Shown here piece by piece: positions 9,054 through 18,077 of a stretch of 64,000 nt of DNA. Under the pieces are notes generated by a model, which did no database searches, was not told the DNA's origin, and saw only the letters and a program-made list of their open reading frames with translations. Every line of letters starts with the position of its first letter. Within the stretch, counting starts at the first letter, position 1. The position numbers were made by a program, and so were the translations under genes. This stretch comes from Parasphingorhabdus flavimaris (GTDB taxonomy: Bacteria; Pseudomonadota; Alphaproteobacteria; Sphingomonadales; Sphingomonadaceae), in contig NZ_JABWMH010000005.1 in the NCBI RefSeq assembly GCF_013371215.1, forward strand, positions 124,001 through 188,000, given 5' to 3'.

Positions 9054-9127
9054 GGCCCTCCGTCATCCACCTGTGTCAGGGCTTCGGCAGATGCCACCTC
9101 CCCATGCCCGGAGCACAGGGAGGAAAA
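9054..9127 (-). repeat. Two-hairpin palindromic repeat, copy D2 (long type)
   Basis: On the minus strand stem 1 is CCTCCCTGTGCT / GGCATGGGGAGG around CCG; the second segment is the long type shared with C1. It ends 4 nt before the coq4 stop codon and is inverted relative to D1, so the two could also form one large hairpin. Confidence 0.86.
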
Positions 9128-9131
9128 ATAT

Positions 9132-9935
9132 TCAGGCCGCCTGCGCCAGCATATCATATGGGTCGACATTGCCCGCGCGGAACCGGGCATGCGCCTCGTG
9201 ATAGAAATGCGGTGTGTGGATATGGAGCCGCTCGCGCAGCGCCTCGAGCGGCTGGGCCAGCAGATCGATGATCGATTCCTCGTTGATCTTGGGACAGGCC
9301 TTGCCCATTTTCTGGCCTTCGCGGATCGCCTTGAAGATCGGCGCGTCGCTCTTGACCTGTTTTTTCATGTTCAGACCCGCGGCATAGGCGATGAAGACAT
9401 TGCCCAGCGAAGGATTCTGGCCATAGGTAAAGGCCAGCACACAGGCCTCGCCCAGCGCATCGCGGCCATAACCGGTCAATACGTGCAGCAGATCATGGGT
9501 GTCGCGCTGGCGGAAACCGTACCATTCGATCAGATCGCCATATTTTTGCGGACTGAACCGGTCATATTCGGCAATCAGACCGGCCGCGCTCAGGCCTTCA
9601 TTCTCCATGAAATCGCAATAGGCGTGCGCGAGACTGCCCGCAGGCATTTTGCGCAACCGCTCGTGATCGTCGAGAATATCGGCCAGCGCCGGTTCGCTTT
9701 CGAGCAGCGCCTTGCCCTTGTCGCTCTCGACAAAGGCCTTGGCATCCTTGCGGAATCCGGGGCGCGGTAGCGATTCAAAGATATGGAAGACCTGTTCGGT
9801 ATCTTCCTTGTCCTTGATCAGCTCGCGGAAATGATGGAGCGCCTTGAGCGGGCGGAAACGCGCAGCAGGGCGGTCGGGATGGATGAACGGGGCTTGCGAA
9901 TCGCCCGGCGCGGAAAAGTCATGATCTATTTTCAT
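9132..9935 (-). CDS. Ubiquinone biosynthesis protein COQ4 homologue
   Basis: COQ4-family protein needed for ubiquinone synthesis (recently linked to C1 oxidative decarboxylation of the ring in eukaryotes); in bacteria its role is inferred. The 267-residue product carries the metal-binding signature H147-D148-x2-H151-x11-E163 (HDLLHVLTGYGRDALGE). A convincing sigma70-type promoter ends only a few bases before the ATG, suggesting a leaderless mRNA. Its 3' end adjoins repeat D2. No other quinone gene is adjacent. Confidence 0.92.
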   Translation of the reverse strand: MKIDHDFSAPGDSQAPFIHPDRPAARFRPLKALHHFRELIKDKEDTEQVFHIFESLPRPGFRKDAKAFVESDKGKALLESEPALADILDDHERLRKMPAGSLAHAYCDFMENEGLSAAGLIAEYDRFSPQKYGDLIEWYGFRQRDTHDLLHVLTGYGRDALGEACVLAFTYGQNPSLGNVFIAYAAGLNMKKQVKSDAPIFKAIREGQKMGKACPKINEESIIDLLAQPLEALRERLHIHTPHFYHEAHARFRAGNVDPYDMLAQAA

Positions 9936-9941
9936 GAGACC

Positions 9942-9970
9942 TGGATATTGCTTACTAACATTAATGTCAA
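9942..9970 (-). promoter_or_regulatory. Promoter of coq4, probably leaderless, with overlapping palindrome
   Basis: On the minus strand TTGACA (9970-9965), a 17-bp spacer and TATCCA (9947-9942). The ATG at 9935 lies about where transcription should begin. The palindrome ACATTAATGT (9958-9967) overlaps the -35 box and could be an operator. No Shine-Dalgarno is seen before the ATG, in keeping with a leaderless transcript. Confidence 0.6.
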
Positions 9971-10101
9971 TACCGTTTCGACTTTCCTACCGGTCGCTGC
10001 TCGGCTATCCAGCCAGAAAGCCGGTTCCGCCCTGTAAAAAAGGCTTCCTTGGCCCGAACTTTGACAAACTTTGCCCACATCCGAACGCGGGAGACTGACA
10101 T

Positions 10102-10776
10102 TTGAAACCGCATGAAACCCTGCCCTACACCGATTTGCCGGAATATTCCGACGCAGAACGGATTGCGCGGTCGCAGGCCTTTTACGAAGCGATCAAGACC
10201 CGCCGCACCTGCCGCTATTTCAGCGATGAAGCGATCCCCCGCGCGGTGATCGAGAATGCGATCCTGGCCGCGGGCACCGCGCCCAATGGCGCCAATCACC
10301 AGCCGTGGCATTTTGCGGTGATCCAGTCGCCGGAAAAGAAGAAAGCTCTGCGTGCCGCCGCCGAAGAGGAGGAGCGCGCCTTTTACCAGAGCAAGGGCAG
10401 CGAAGAATGGCTCGAGGCGCTGGCACCGCTGGGCACCGATGCCGACAAGCCATTTCTGGAGACCGCGCCCTATCTCATTGTCATTTTCGGCCAGCGCAAG
10501 GGCGGCATGAACCCGGGCGAGATGAAGCAGAATTATTATGTCAACGAAAGCGTCGGCATCGCCACCGGCATGCTGATCACCGCGCTCCACGACGCCGGCC
10601 TCGCCACCCTCACCCACACGCCCAATCCGATGAAATTTCTCAACCGGCTCTGCGACCGGCCCAATAACGAGAAGCCGATGATGGTTCTGGTGGTCGGAAA
10701 ACCGGCGGCAGACGCCACAATCCCGGTCCACGCGACGATCAAGAAACCGCTGGACGCGACTTCCTCTTGGCTGTAG
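10102..10776 (+). CDS. Nitroreductase family FMN oxidoreductase
   Basis: A 224-residue FMN-dependent NAD(P)H oxidoreductase of the nitroreductase/BluB/iodotyrosine-deiodinase group. KTRRTCRYFSDEAIP and AAGTAPNGANHQPWHFAVI bind the FMN phosphate and ring, and GIATGMLITALHDAGL is the dimer helix. Start is TTG with GGGAGA upstream. The substrate is unknown. The DUF418 gene follows after 30 nt on the same strand. Confidence 0.92.
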   Translation: MKPHETLPYTDLPEYSDAERIARSQAFYEAIKTRRTCRYFSDEAIPRAVIENAILAAGTAPNGANHQPWHFAVIQSPEKKKALRAAAEEEERAFYQSKGSEEWLEALAPLGTDADKPFLETAPYLIVIFGQRKGGMNPGEMKQNYYVNESVGIATGMLITALHDAGLATLTHTPNPMKFLNRLCDRPNNEKPMMVLVVGKPAADATIPVHATIKKPLDATSSWL

Positions 10777-10806
10777 TAGCCAAATAATACAGTAGGAGTA
10801 TCGGCG

Positions 10807-12042
10807 ATGAGCGCGTCACAACGCTATTTGGAAATGGACGCGCTGCGCGGTTTCGCCGTTATGGGGATATTGGCGATCAACATCGCCGCTTTCGCCCAGC
10901 CGGAAATGGCTTTCGTCAACCCGCTGGTCTCGAGCCAGGTCTCCGGTCTCGACCTCGGCAGCTGGGCCGCAAATTTCATCCTGTTCGACGGCAAGATGCG
11001 CGGGCTGTTCTCGATATTGTTCGGCGCCAGCACCGCTCTGGTGATCGAACGCGCAATCGCCAGCGGCCAGTCGGCAACAAAAGTCCATTTTTCGCGCATG
11101 TTCTGGCTGGCGATATTCGGACTCTTCCATTTTTTCTTTCTGTGGATAGGCGACATTTTGTTTCTCTACGCCGGATCGGGTTGCGTGCTGTTCCTGTTTC
11201 GCAACTGGAGCGCCGAACGGCTGATCAGGTGGGGCGTTATCGCCTATGTGGTCGGCGCGATCCTGCTGATTACAAGCCTGGCATCGATGCTATCGCTGCT
11301 CGAGCAGGCAGCACAGGCCAATCCGCCGCGGGAGGTGCTGGACAGGATCAGCGAAATCTATGCCGAGCTGGGAACCCTGCCCGCCGATGTGGCGGCGGAA
11401 ACGGCGCGGCTGCAAGGCGGCTTTTCCGGCCTGTTGAACTATAAGCTCTCCGAACAATGGTCGACACCCTTAGAGAATCTCATGCTCGGCCCGATCGAGA
11501 CCATCCCGCTGATGATGATCGGCATGGGATTATATAAAAACGGCTTCATCCTCGGTCAGGAGAGCCGCGCCGCTTACGGCAAAATAGCCGGATGGATGAT
11601 GGCCGTCAGCCTGCCCTGTTTCATCGCTCTGGCCGGAATCGCCTATGCCCGGGACTTTAACACGATCTGGATGATGAACATCACCCAGGCCTGGTCGAGC
11701 CTGCCGCGACTGCTGATGATCATCGGCTATGTCGCCCTGCTTATTCTGGTAATCCAGCGCTTTCGCGACAGCAGGCTGTTGCAGCGCGTTGCGGCGGCGG
11801 GCCGGGCAGCCTTTTCCAACTATCTCGGAACCAGCATCGTCATGACCTTCATCTTCTACGGCTGGGGTCTGGGATATTTCGAACAGTTCGGCCGGTTCGA
11901 GCTGCAGCTGTTCGTTCTGGGCGCATGGCTTCTCATGCTGCTCTGGTCCCGCCCCTGGCTGATGCGCTTTCGCTACGGGCCGCTGGAATGGCTGTGGCGC
12001 AGCCTGGCTAAAGGACAAGTGCAACCCATGCGCCTGACCTGA
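10807..12042 (+). CDS. DUF418/YeiB family membrane protein
   Basis: A 411-residue multi-pass membrane protein. RYLEMDALRGFAVMGILAINI at the start and NYLGTSIVMTFIFYG, with a C-terminal FRYGPLEWLWRSL block, are the standard DUF418 signatures. Around ten transmembrane helices can be counted. Function unknown; the family is distantly related to membrane acyltransferases. AGGAG precedes the ATG. Confidence 0.93.
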   Translation: MSASQRYLEMDALRGFAVMGILAINIAAFAQPEMAFVNPLVSSQVSGLDLGSWAANFILFDGKMRGLFSILFGASTALVIERAIASGQSATKVHFSRMFWLAIFGLFHFFFLWIGDILFLYAGSGCVLFLFRNWSAERLIRWGVIAYVVGAILLITSLASMLSLLEQAAQANPPREVLDRISEIYAELGTLPADVAAETARLQGGFSGLLNYKLSEQWSTPLENLMLGPIETIPLMMIGMGLYKNGFILGQESRAAYGKIAGWMMAVSLPCFIALAGIAYARDFNTIWMMNITQAWSSLPRLLMIIGYVALLILVIQRFRDSRLLQRVAAAGRAAFSNYLGTSIVMTFIFYGWGLGYFEQFGRFELQLFVLGAWLLMLLWSRPWLMRFRYGPLEWLWRSLAKGQVQPMRLT

Positions 12043-12063
12043 ACGATCGGCGCGAGCCATTTT

Positions 12064-12096
12064 GCTATTGCGATCTATTCTCATTAGCGATATACG
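12064..12096 (+). promoter_or_regulatory. bfd promoter overlapped by Fur-box-like dyad
   Basis: TTGCGA (12068-12073), 17-bp spacer, TATACG (12091-12096). Between the boxes is an interrupted dyad running from GCTATTGCGA (12064) to TCATTAGC (12088), which includes ATTCTCATTAGC (12077-12088). That core recurs before bfr and, inverted, before the TonB receptor. This suggests iron-dependent repression by Fur, as is usual for bfd. Confidence 0.6.
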
Positions 12097-12116
12097 AGTC
12101 GTTGTAAGGAGCCGAT

Positions 12117-12287
12117 ATGGTTGTTTGTGTTTGTAATGCGATCAAGGAAAAAGACCTGAGAGCCGCTGTACGCAGCGGTGCGGACAGGCCGTCGCAAGTC
12201 TATGCCCAGCTCGGCCGCAAGCCCAAATGCGGGCAATGCCTCGCTTTTGCCCAGACCATCATTAAATCACAACTTGCGACCGCTTAG
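12117..12287 (+). CDS. bfd: Bacterioferritin-associated ferredoxin
   Basis: A 56-residue [2Fe-2S] protein with cysteines C4, C6, C38 and C41 (MVVCVCNAI ... KPKCGQC), the BFD-type fer2_BFD pattern. Bfd docks on bacterioferritin and reduces the stored ferric iron for release. It starts at ATG 12117 after an AAGGAG site and lies 122 nt upstream of bfr in the same direction. Slightly shorter than the E. coli protein (64 residues), but the cysteines are all present. Confidence 0.93.
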   Translation: MVVCVCNAIKEKDLRAAVRSGADRPSQVYAQLGRKPKCGQCLAFAQTIIKSQLATA

Positions 12288-12288
12288 C

Positions 12289-12300
12289 ATTCTCGTTAGC
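12289..12300 (+). promoter_or_regulatory. Iron-box-like element before bfr
   Basis: ATTCTCGTTAGC overlaps the 3' edge of the bfd gene region and matches the element before bfd at 11 of 12 positions. It lies 110 nt upstream of the bfr ATG. A single half-site; regulation is inferred. Confidence 0.4.
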
Positions 12301-12409
12301 AAATCATTGAAATAACTGCGTTTTCTATAGCAGCAACCCTTTCGCTTCGGGGCGGAATGCTGTATAGGAGCAGGCAATCAATATTCAGTCTAGCGGGAAG
12401 GAATCTGCC

Positions 12410-12886
12410 ATGAAGGGCGATACAAAAGTCATCGAGTTTCTCAACGAGGCTCTCAAAAACGAACTCACCGCGATCAACCAATATTGGCTGCATTATCGCA
12501 TGCTCGACAATTGGGGCGTGACCAAACTCGCCGAATTCGAGCGGCATGAATCCATCGACGAAATGAAGCATGCGGACAAACTGGCCGAACGGATTTTCTT
12601 CCTCGACGGATTACCCAATTTCCAGTTGCTGGGCCGCTTGAAAATCGGCGAAACGGTCGAGGAAATCCTCAAGGCCGATCTGGAACTGGAATATGAGGCG
12701 CTGCCGATGCTCAAGGACGCGATCGAACATTGCGAGAGCGTGCGGGACTATGTCAGCCGCGATCTGTTTGCCGAAATCCTCGAAAGCGAAGAGGATCATG
12801 TCGATACGCTCGAACAGCAATTTGACATGATCGAGCGGATGGGGATCGAGAATTATATCCAGCTACAGTCGAAACCCGCCGAATAG
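12410..12886 (+). CDS. bfr: Bacterioferritin
   Basis: 24-meric haem-containing iron store; oxidises Fe2+ at a di-iron site and keeps ferric mineral in the cavity. The 158-residue product has all ferroxidase ligands in place by E. coli numbering (E18, E51, H54, E94, E127, H130) and the haem ligand M52. It follows bfd, its electron donor. The 3' end converges on the Hpt gene with a 16-nt gap. Confidence 0.97.
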   Translation: MKGDTKVIEFLNEALKNELTAINQYWLHYRMLDNWGVTKLAEFERHESIDEMKHADKLAERIFFLDGLPNFQLLGRLKIGETVEEILKADLELEYEALPMLKDAIEHCESVRDYVSRDLFAEILESEEDHVDTLEQQFDMIERMGIENYIQLQSKPAE

Positions 12887-12902
12887 ACCGATAGCGGACC
12901 AG

Positions 12903-13292
12903 TCAGCCAAACCGCCGATGCGGCGGGCGGCTTGGTTGGCGCTCGATCAGCGGGCTGGAATCCTCTTCTAGGAGGGCCAGCGTTTCCTCGAACATCGGGC
13001 CTAATGCCACGACCAGCTCGAGCACATCATCGGGCGTGTCGTGGCGCTCGACACAAGCGCGGGCGGTCATTTCGATCCGCTCGGCCGTATCGCTCAGTCG
13101 CAGAGCGCCAAATTGCAGCGATTCTCCCTTCAGGCTGTGCGCTGCATCCACCATGGGCACGGGATCGTTCACGCGCATGGCTTCTTCGATCTTGCGGACA
13201 GACCGGGTGCCGTCTTCACGGAAATAGCCGAGTATCCGGACAAAATTGGGCCCCAGCGCCAAGCGTGTCTCGGCGAAGACGGTCCAGTCCAT
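12903..13292 (-). CDS. Hpt domain phosphotransfer protein
   Basis: A 129-residue stand-alone histidine phosphotransfer protein. AAHSLKGESLQFGA carries the phospho-accepting H52, within a helical bundle. ATG 13292 with GGAAGA upstream is preferred over a TTG 27 nt further out. It would pass phosphate between receivers in a phosphorelay, but no hybrid kinase or receiver is adjacent. The C-terminal tail is short and arginine/proline-rich. Confidence 0.87.
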   Translation of the reverse strand: MDWTVFAETRLALGPNFVRILGYFREDGTRSVRKIEEAMRVNDPVPMVDAAHSLKGESLQFGALRLSDTAERIEMTARACVERHDTPDDVLELVVALGPMFEETLALLEEDSSPLIERQPSRPPHRRFG

Positions 13293-13451
13293 AAATTCAT
13301 CTTCCAATGGCGGCACCAAATGCTCCCGGTAATATATAGCGGCGAGTCGCTACTCCGGGATTGTTTACGGCAGAACCGGTGAAAACTTCATTACCCACGG
13401 CGATAAAAATCCAACAATAAACGGACCTGGTCAGCGTCTTGTTGCGGAAGA

Positions 13452-14843
13452 TCACTCTTTGTCGTGATAGGGGTTCTTGGGAGCCCGGATGATCAGCCGC
13501 ACGGGAACACCACCAAAGCCCAGCTCGCGCCGGATGCCGTTGATCAAATAGCGGCGATAGCTTTCGGGCAGATCATCGACCCGTGTGCCAAAGATGACAA
13601 AGGACGGCGGCCGGGTTTTGGCCTGGGTGATATAGCGTAATTTGATCCGCTTGCCACCAGGTGCCGGTGGCGGATTTTCGGTGATCGCGTCTTCGAACCA
13701 GCGGTTGAGCTTGCCGGTCGACACCCGCTGGGACCATATCCGGCGGGCCTGAAAAGCGGCCTTCATCAACTGGTCGATACCCTTGCCGGTAAAGGCGGAA
13801 ACAGGGACCAGCGGTACATCGCGAACCTGTGCCAGCCCGTCATCGAGAGCGGCGCGGATTCCGTTGAACAATTTGCTCGGTCCTTCGGCAACATCCCATT
13901 TATTGATGCCGATAATGACGCAGCGGCCTTCCTGGATCGCGTGATCGGCAATCCGCAGATCCTGCGCTTCGAGCCCCTTGGTCGCATCCAGCAGCAGCAC
14001 GACCACTTCGGCGAAATCAACCGCATGCCGCGCGTCGGCAACCGCCAGCTTCTCCAGCTTGTCGTTCACCTTGGCCCGCTTGCGCATGCCGGCAGTGTCG
14101 ATCAGGCGGACCCGGCGGTCGGGTTCGATCCCGTCCAGCTTCTCTTCCTCGGTCAGCGCATCGTCATGCCAGACCCATTCGACCGTGATACTGTCCCGGG
14201 TGATACCGGCTTCCGGACCGGTAATCAGCCGGTCTTCATCGAGCATCTTGTTGATCAGCGTCGACTTGCCGGCATTGGGGCGACCGACAATCGCCAGTTT
14301 CAGCGGTGCCGATTCATCGGTCGGTTCTTCGCTTGCCGCCGCCTTGAAATTCTCGACATAGGGCAGGATCGCCTGAAACAGGTCGGCCATGCCGTCGCCA
14401 TGTTCCGCGCTGAACGGTATGGGATCGCCAAAACCGAGCGCATAGCTTTCCAATATTCCGGATTCCGCCGCCTTGCCCTCGGCCTTGTTGACCAGCAACA
14501 CGACCGGCGTTTTTGCGCTTCTCAGCCAGCGCGCGATTTCCTCGTCGAGCGGGGTAAGGCCGGCGCGACCATCGATCACGAATATCGCCAGCTCCGCCCC
14601 CGCAACCGCCATTTCGGTTTGCTTGCGCATCCGTCCGGGCAGGCTCTTGGCATCTTCGTCTTCATAGCCAGCGGTATCAACAATGTTGAATTCGAGGCCC
14701 AGAAGATTGGCAGCGCCCTCCCGCCGGTCACGCGTGACACCCGGCATGTCGTCGACAAGCGCCAGCTTCTTGCCAACCAGGCGGTTGAACAACGTGGATT
14801 TTCCGACATTCGGTCGGCCGATAATTGCAATATTGGGCAGCAT
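13452..14843 (-). CDS. der: Ribosome biogenesis GTPase Der (EngA)
   Basis: Double-GTPase needed for 50S ribosome assembly. 463 residues from ATG 14843, beginning MLPNIAIIGRPNVGKSTLFN (first G1), with the second G1 in VGRPNAGKSTLINKM, both NKxD motifs (LVNKAEGK, a degenerate first, and IGINKWDV) and a C-terminal KH-like domain ending SYRRYLINGIRRELGF. An extra 58 residues upstream in frame lack homology. It is third in the yfgM-bamB-der order also seen in E. coli. Confidence 0.96.
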   Translation of the reverse strand: MLPNIAIIGRPNVGKSTLFNRLVGKKLALVDDMPGVTRDRREGAANLLGLEFNIVDTAGYEDEDAKSLPGRMRKQTEMAVAGAELAIFVIDGRAGLTPLDEEIARWLRSAKTPVVLLVNKAEGKAAESGILESYALGFGDPIPFSAEHGDGMADLFQAILPYVENFKAAASEEPTDESAPLKLAIVGRPNAGKSTLINKMLDEDRLITGPEAGITRDSITVEWVWHDDALTEEEKLDGIEPDRRVRLIDTAGMRKRAKVNDKLEKLAVADARHAVDFAEVVVLLLDATKGLEAQDLRIADHAIQEGRCVIIGINKWDVAEGPSKLFNGIRAALDDGLAQVRDVPLVPVSAFTGKGIDQLMKAAFQARRIWSQRVSTGKLNRWFEDAITENPPPAPGGKRIKLRYITQAKTRPPSFVIFGTRVDDLPESYRRYLINGIRRELGFGGVPVRLIIRAPKNPYHDKE

Positions 14844-14874
14844 TGCGCTAGTCCCGTCCTTTTGGTTTAGATCC

Positions 14875-16209
14875 TCAGCGGAACGCTGAAATCCGGCCAC
14901 TGTCGTCGAGAACATACAGCATACCGCCCGCCACAATCGGTGGCAGCGACACGCCATCGTCCAGCTCGAACAAAGTCTGGCTGGCGCCGTCCGCCGGCGA
15001 AATCGACACGACGTCACCCTCGGTGCTGGCGACGATCAGTCGATTGCCAGCCAATATGGGTCCCGTCCAGTTGATGGGATTTTTCTTCTTCTTGTCGTTT
15101 TTGAACGCTGCAAGCTGGCTCATCCACCGGACCTTGCCATTCGGTCGCGCAATGCAGAGCAGCTTCGCATCATCGGTCAACACGAATACCCATTCACCGG
15201 CGACCACCGGTGTGGCGATTCCGGCAATATTCAATTCCCAGATGCGCTGGCCGGTAACCAGTTCATAGGCTGCCATCCGGCCGCCCTGCCCCAGCGCAAA
15301 CACGCGGCCGCGATCAATGACCGGATCGGCATCGATATCGGACAATGTTGCCACCGATGTGGTGATGCTGGTCCGCGCAAGCGCGTCATTCCACAGATTG
15401 CGGCCATTTTCATAACGATAGGCAGTCAATTCGCCCGACGAATAGCCGGCGACAATCGTTCCCTGTCCGGCTGCCGGAGCGGCGACACCGAAAATGCCGG
15501 CAAGGCCGAGCGTACCCGCCTCGTTCCACTGCACCGATCCGTCGACCATATTGAGCGCATAGATCTGATTGTCCTGGGTCATCACATAGACATTGCCGTT
15601 GGAAATCGTCGGAGCACCGCGCAGCGGTCCCGCCGGACGGACTTTCCAGATCTCGCTGCCATCTGCCACGTTCAGCGCGACGACATCGCCGACACCGTTC
15701 GTGGCATAGACGACATTGTTGAATACGCTGGCACCGCCGCCAAAGCGCGACGATTCTCCGTCGCCCTTGACTTCGATCTGCGTGGTCCAGACCTTAGCGC
15801 CGGTCGCCGCATCAAAGGCATGAACCATGGCTTCGGTATCAATCACGAACAGCCGTCCACCAGAGACCACCGGAGCCGCGGCGAGCCGCTGTCTTTTGGT
15901 GGTTCCGCTGACATTGGCGGTCCAGGCGCGGGCGAGACTGCCGTCAAGCGCGACATGACCGATTGATTTGCTGGCGTTGCCGCCCGATTGTGCCCATTCG
16001 CTATTGGCTACCGGGGCCGGCAGGATCACCGATATCGATGCGAGGGCCGGATCGACCTCCGCGCCGCTTTCACCGCTCAGGATCGAGGTGCGTTTGCCGA
16101 GCGTCGGGGTGTTCTTCTTGTCGTCACCATTGCCGCCGCCCAATATGCCGCAGCCAGAAAGCAAAGACAGAGCCAGCACGCTGGCGATCAGTTTCGTTCC
16201 GGAAATCAT
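14875..16209 (-). CDS. bamB: Outer membrane protein assembly factor BamB
   Basis: Lipoprotein of the BAM complex that folds beta-barrel proteins into the outer membrane. 444 residues with a lipoprotein signal (MISGTKLIASVLALSLLSGC, acylated C20) and PQQ-like beta-propeller repeats of the type GRLFVIDTEAMVHAFDAATG. The start overlaps the stop of yfgM by 4 nt; der follows after 31 nt. Slightly longer than E. coli BamB (392) through a linker after the lipid anchor. Confidence 0.94.
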   Translation of the reverse strand: MISGTKLIASVLALSLLSGCGILGGGNGDDKKNTPTLGKRTSILSGESGAEVDPALASISVILPAPVANSEWAQSGGNASKSIGHVALDGSLARAWTANVSGTTKRQRLAAAPVVSGGRLFVIDTEAMVHAFDAATGAKVWTTQIEVKGDGESSRFGGGASVFNNVVYATNGVGDVVALNVADGSEIWKVRPAGPLRGAPTISNGNVYVMTQDNQIYALNMVDGSVQWNEAGTLGLAGIFGVAAPAAGQGTIVAGYSSGELTAYRYENGRNLWNDALARTSITTSVATLSDIDADPVIDRGRVFALGQGGRMAAYELVTGQRIWELNIAGIATPVVAGEWVFVLTDDAKLLCIARPNGKVRWMSQLAAFKNDKKKKNPINWTGPILAGNRLIVASTEGDVVSISPADGASQTLFELDDGVSLPPIVAGGMLYVLDDSGRISAFR

Positions 16210-16976
16210 TCCTTAGCTTCTCCCTTAGCCGCGCCCGCCTTGAGCGGTGTCGCTTTTTTGTCATCGCCGTCCACATCCACCGCGTCAACGCCTTCGACGC
16301 CTGCCATCTGCAGAGCGCGCGATCGTATCGTCGGAGGGACGGTCTCGTCTTTTGCAAGCTGCGCGAACAGCGGACCGGCGAGGTCGGATTTTTTCATGTT
16401 CAGATAGGATAATGCGACCATTTCGCCGGCGCTGCCGAACCAGGGGTTGCCGGGCACCGCAAGCGGCTTCAGCCTGTCGACCACGGCCTGTGGCTCGAGC
16501 GTATCAAATTCGGCGGCAGTCTGGCGGATCAACGCAAGATCACGAAAAGGTTTCGGCAGACTGTCGTCACCTGCGACCTTGGCATAGCCGGCGATCGCCT
16601 TTTTCGGCTCGCTTTTCTCCAGCGCAATATTGGCCTGCATCAGTATCGCTGCTGCGCGATAGCCTTCCTGGTCCGCCTCTATCAACGGCTCCAGCGCGGT
16701 CGCCGCGCCGTCGAGATTGTTCTGACGGACGCTGTCTATGGCAGCGACATATTCCTCGCTGCGGAGACCGGATTCCTCATTCTGGCTATTCTGCCAGAAT
16801 ATCCAGCCCGCCAGCGATCCGAGACCGACGACGAGCGCCACGACTATCCACAACCCGTACCGCGCAGCAAAACTCTTCAGCTGATCCTCACGGACCGCTT
16901 CATCGACTTCGCGCAGAAACACTTGTTCCTGACGGTCTGGCTTCTCTTCTGGTGCTTTGTCTTCGTCTTTGGCCAA
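16206..16976 (-). CDS. YfgM-like single-pass membrane TPR protein
   Basis: A 256-residue protein with an acidic cytoplasmic N-terminus, one transmembrane segment (YGLWIVVALVVGLGSLAGWIFW, around residues 40-61) and a periplasmic tetratricopeptide region. In E. coli YfgM is an ancillary SecYEG/periplasmic chaperone partner. Order yfgM-bamB-der and 4-nt overlap with bamB support the assignment. The C-terminal 25 residues are charged low-complexity sequence. Confidence 0.88.
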   Translation of the reverse strand: MAKDEDKAPEEKPDRQEQVFLREVDEAVREDQLKSFAARYGLWIVVALVVGLGSLAGWIFWQNSQNEESGLRSEEYVAAIDSVRQNNLDGAATALEPLIEADQEGYRAAAILMQANIALEKSEPKKAIAGYAKVAGDDSLPKPFRDLALIRQTAAEFDTLEPQAVVDRLKPLAVPGNPWFGSAGEMVALSYLNMKKSDLAGPLFAQLAKDETVPPTIRSRALQMAGVEGVDAVDVDGDDKKATPLKAGAAKGEAKE

Positions 16977-17132
16977 TGTGGCTTCCTCAAATCTGTTTCA
17001 CATGCCTGTTTCGCCGGTCAGACGGGTGCGCATGGCAATCGGCTGTCCTTTAGCGTCCGCAATAGCAAATGTAAAAGTCTATTGACCATTTCCACAGGCT
17101 GAACGGCAGATCGGCCAAAAGTCGGAATCTCG

Positions 17133-18005
17133 TTATTTTTTCGGCTGATAAAGCTGGTCCGGCCCAGGAAAGCTGCGCTCCCTGACCTCTCCGGCATATT
17201 GCTCCGCGGCCTGATCGATTTGCTCGGCTATATTATGATAGCGTTTTACAAAGCGTGCGGTGCGATCAAACATGCCCAGCATGTCTTCGGTGACCAGCAC
17301 CTGGCCGTCGCATTGCGCCGATGCGCCGATACCGATGGTGATCGCATCCACCGCCTTGGTCGCTTCGATTGCAATCGGTTCGAGCACGCCTTCCAGCACG
17401 ATCGCAAAGGCGCCGGCCTTGTCGAGCGCGACCGCGTCGCCAACGATTTTCTTCGCTTCCGCGTCGCTGCGCCCGCGCGCCGCATAGCCGCCAAGCACGT
17501 TGATCGCCTGTGGCGTCAGACCGACATGACCAACCACCGGAATCCCCCGCTGAACCAGAAAGGCGACGGTTTCAGCCATCACTTCGCCGCCTTCCAGCTT
17601 GACCGCGGCAGCCCCGGTTTCTTTCAATAACCGGGCGGCGCTTTCATAGGCTTTCTCTGGCGATGCTTCATAGGAACCAAAGGGCATGTCGACGACGACA
17701 ACGCTGTGATAGCTGCCGCGGACGACCGCCGCGCCATGGTTGCACATCATCTCGAGCGTCACCGGTATCGTCGAATCGAGCCCGTAAATCACCTGCGCCA
17801 GCGAATCACCGACCAGCAGCATGTCACAATGCGCATCGAGCAGTTGCGCCGTCCGTGCGGTATAGGCGGTCAGCATCACCACCGGCTCTGCCGTCACCCC
17901 GTCGACCTTGCGGCCCTGTATTTTGGGAACCGACAGCCGGCGCATCGGCTGCGGTCGCGGCGTGGCGCGGCTGGTGGAAGTATCGAGCTTGAAGGTCGTG
18001 GACAT
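17133..18005 (-). CDS. panB: 3-methyl-2-oxobutanoate hydroxymethyltransferase PanB
   Basis: Adds a hydroxymethyl group from methylene-THF to 2-oxoisovalerate to make ketopantoate, first step of pantothenate/CoA synthesis. 290 residues from ATG 18005; [21 protein letters not shown] holds the Mg-binding aspartate and [13 protein letters not shown] the catalytic region. An in-frame start 15 nt upstream is less likely. panC is not next to it; the upstream and downstream genes face the same way but with gaps of 72 and 156 nt. Confidence 0.96.
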   Translation of the reverse strand: MSTTFKLDTSTSRATPRPQPMRRLSVPKIQGRKVDGVTAEPVVMLTAYTARTAQLLDAHCDMLLVGDSLAQVIYGLDSTIPVTLEMMCNHGAAVVRGSYHSVVVVDMPFGSYEASPEKAYESAARLLKETGAAAVKLEGGEVMAETVAFLVQRGIPVVGHVGLTPQAINVLGGYAARGRSDAEAKKIVGDAVALDKAGAFAIVLEGVLEPIAIEATKAVDAITIGIGASAQCDGQVLVTEDMLGMFDRTARFVKRYHNIAEQIDQAAEQYAGEVRERSFPGPDQLYQPKK

Positions 18006-18077
18006 GGCAATCCTCAGCAATAGCGTTGTTGGACTGGCCTCAATAAGCGAGGACGCAGGATAAGGCCAGCTTGGCGG

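Noticed and set aside
16247-17053. Arginine-rich plus-strand frame opposite the yfgM gene
   Set aside because: Typical arginine/proline shadow composition.
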